From positions 1 to 7,444 of the forward strand of contig SKHA01000139.1 in the NCBI GenBank assembly GCA_007117185.1: DNA of 7,444 nucleotides. The letters run 5' to 3'. Origin of the DNA: Spirochaeta sp. Its GTDB lineage: Bacteria > Spirochaetota > Spirochaetia > DSM-27196 > Alkalispirochaetaceae. A model generated the notes under the pieces. The model made no database searches. It saw only the letters and a program-made list of their open reading frames with translations, and was not told the origin of the DNA. Positions 6,296-7,444 of the stretch are shown here, piece after piece. Position numbers and translations under genes: made by a program. Position 1 is the stretch's first letter. Each line of letters starts with the position of its first letter.

Positions 6296-7444
6296 TCTCC
6301 TTGATCAAGTCCACATACTTTATTGCCGCACCGGCCTTTATTGTACTTGCCTCAAGCAGGTTGTCGAAGAGTTTGCGCTCGGCAAGCTCCTGTTGCACGT
6401 AGGAGAGCATGTTGTTGCTGCGATAGTACTCTACAATGCGCTCAGCATCGGCATTACGTTCCGCCGCGTCTTCGCGGATCTGGGCGATAGCGGCTTCTTC
6501 ATCGACGGTGATCTCTTCCTGCTTCATCAGCTCCTGGACGATGAGGCTCCGCTTCAGTCGCTCTGTCGCCGCCGGGCGCCACTCCTGGAGGATCTGTTCT
6601 CGGGTGCGCCCCTGCATTTCCAGAAGCTGCTGGAGCTGTTCCGGGGAGATGCGATACTGTTCGGCCATCCCGCGCCAGCTTGACTCCAGTTCGGTTTCGA
6701 TCATGGAAGCGGGTACTGAAACGGTGGAGCTCTCAAGGAGCTGCTTCATCAGGTCATCGATTTTCATCCCTCGAACGCGTTCAGTGGCGGTTTTTTCAAG
6801 GCGTTTACGCACGTCTTTGCGAAGGTCCTGGAGGGTTTCGAACTCGTCACTTACGTCCTGAGCGAACTCGTCGTCAAGATCGGGGATATCGCGCATCTTG
6901 ATCTGGATGACAGAAGCGCCGAGTTTCACCGTTCTGCCCTGCAACGACTGGGTCTGGTGATCCTGATCGTAGCTTTTCTCAATGACAGTACTTTCACCCT
7001 GTTTGAGTCCGATTATCTCTTCGTTGATTTCGTAATAGTTTGGCTGACCCACCACTACCTGATAGCTTTCCTGGCGGGTCTCTTCCAGTGGCTTGTCCTC
7101 TTCGTCCAGCTCGGTGACGGTGAGGGTGACGATGTCTCCGGCGGCGACGGCACCGTCTTCTTTCTCCACTACCAGAGAGTTTTTCTGACGAAGTTCTTCC
7201 AGCTCATTGTCTTCGTCCGCTTTGGTGATCTTGACCTTGGGTTCCGTTACGGTGAGTCCCTTGGCGGGGCCGGGGGTTACCTCGGGATACACATCGTAGG
7301 TGACGCTGAAGGTGAGGTCCTCTTCCAGGTCCAGTTCCAGGTCTTCGTCCACCAGGGTCGGCCGGGCGTAGGGGAGAGGGCGCTCTTCGATGTTTTGAAG
7401 GGTTTCCTCCAGGGCGGACTCGATGATCTCCTGCAGCGCTTCGG
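6288..7444 (-). CDS. tig: Trigger factor, ribosome-associated chaperone (5'-truncated by window edge)
   Basis: Trigger factor binds the ribosome exit tunnel in the cytosol and shields emerging polypeptides. The window holds the last 384 residues. The open frame runs to the right edge without a start, so roughly 55-60 N-terminal residues are missing, including the ribosome-docking GFRxGKxP loop. Numbered from the first visible codon (7442), the end of the ribosome-binding domain covers residues 1-60 and ends in the typical TYDVYPEV strand. The FKBP-like domain spans about 100-186. The helical C-terminal chaperone domain spans about 187-384 and is rich in Glu, Gln and Arg. In the FKBP domain the usual IPGFE active-site segment reads YEINEE (near 7020-7035), so prolyl-isomerase activity is doubtful. 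The GTG at 7352 is an internal valine, not the start. The stop codon overlaps the clpP start by 8 bases. Family assignment is firm from the domain order and the clpP-clpX neighbours. Confidence 0.95.
   Translation of the reverse strand, partial: EALQEIIESALEETLQNIEERPLPYARPTLVDEDLELDLEEDLTFSVTYDVYPEVTPGPAKGLTVTEPKVKITKADEDNELEELRQKNSLVVEKEDGAVAAGDIVTLTVTELDEEDKPLEETRQESYQVVVGQPNYYEINEEIIGLKQGESTVIEKSYDQDHQTQSLQGRTVKLGASVIQIKMRDIPDLDDEFAQDVSDEFETLQDLRKDVRKRLEKTATERVRGMKIDDLMKQLLESSTVSVPASMIETELESSWRGMAEQYRISPEQLQQLLEMQGRTREQILQEWRPAATERLKRSLIVQELMKQEEITVDEEAAIAQIREDAAERNADAERIVEYYRSNNMLSYVQQELAERKLFDNLLEASTIKAGAAIKYVDLIKENE

Larger units (their letters stand above)
1..7444 (-). other. Probable single operon: tig-clpP-clpX-lon-argF-(exported protein)-DHH
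   Basis: All seven genes share one strand. Junctions are overlaps of 8, 20, 4 and 4 bases, a 12-base gap, and an overlap of 4 bases. No room exists for a promoter between genes, and no hairpin followed by a T-run was seen at any junction. Promoters inside coding sequence cannot be excluded. The operon promoter and any heat-shock control element would lie upstream of position 7444. Confidence 0.75.

Noticed and set aside
7350..7352. GTG at 7352 as the start of trigger factor
   Set aside because: The upstream codons up to the window edge continue as the trigger factor ribosome-binding domain, so this GTG is an internal valine.

Overview
The window is a single unbroken run of seven genes on the minus strand, so it is read from position 7444 down to 1. 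In transcription order they are tig (trigger factor, 5' end cut off by the window edge), clpP, clpX, lon, argF (ornithine carbamoyltransferase), a small predicted exported protein of unknown function, and a DHH-family phosphoesterase whose 3' part turns into SelO-like sequence and runs off the window at position 1. No stretch longer than about 15 bases lies outside a gene. I saw no tRNA, rRNA, CRISPR array, insertion sequence, internal promoter or terminator.

Genes are packed stop-to-start. tig/clpP overlap by 8 bases, clpP/clpX by 20 (with the preferred clpX start), clpX/lon by 4 (ATGA) and lon/argF by 4 (ATGA). The argF/small-protein pair has a 12-base gap, and the small protein and DHH gene overlap by 4 (CTGA). 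This looks like one long polycistronic unit with extensive translational coupling. Its promoter must lie beyond position 7444.

The first four genes form the classical protein quality-control block. Trigger factor meets nascent chains at the ribosome. ClpX unfolds substrates and feeds them to the ClpP peptidase. Lon is a separate ATP-dependent protease. All catalytic residues that can be checked are intact. The tig-clpP-clpX-lon order occurs in several phyla, including gamma-proteobacteria and spirochaetes. The following argF, small secreted protein and DHH gene are not part of the classical block. The moderately high GC content and the look of the proteins make me favour a free-living spirochaete (Spirochaetaceae-like). 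That is a low-confidence guess from protein style, not a demonstrated assignment.

The oddest part is the left end. The DHH gene has no ATG, GTG or TTG before its first catalytic motif and apparently starts at a CTG. Just after its last DHH motif (Asp-Thr-Gly followed by Phe-Phe-Arg-Phe), the same open frame continues as what I recognise as the C-terminal region of the SelO/YdiU pseudokinase family. This coincides with a drop in GC. It is either a real in-frame fusion, a deletion/recombination junction, or an assembly chimera.
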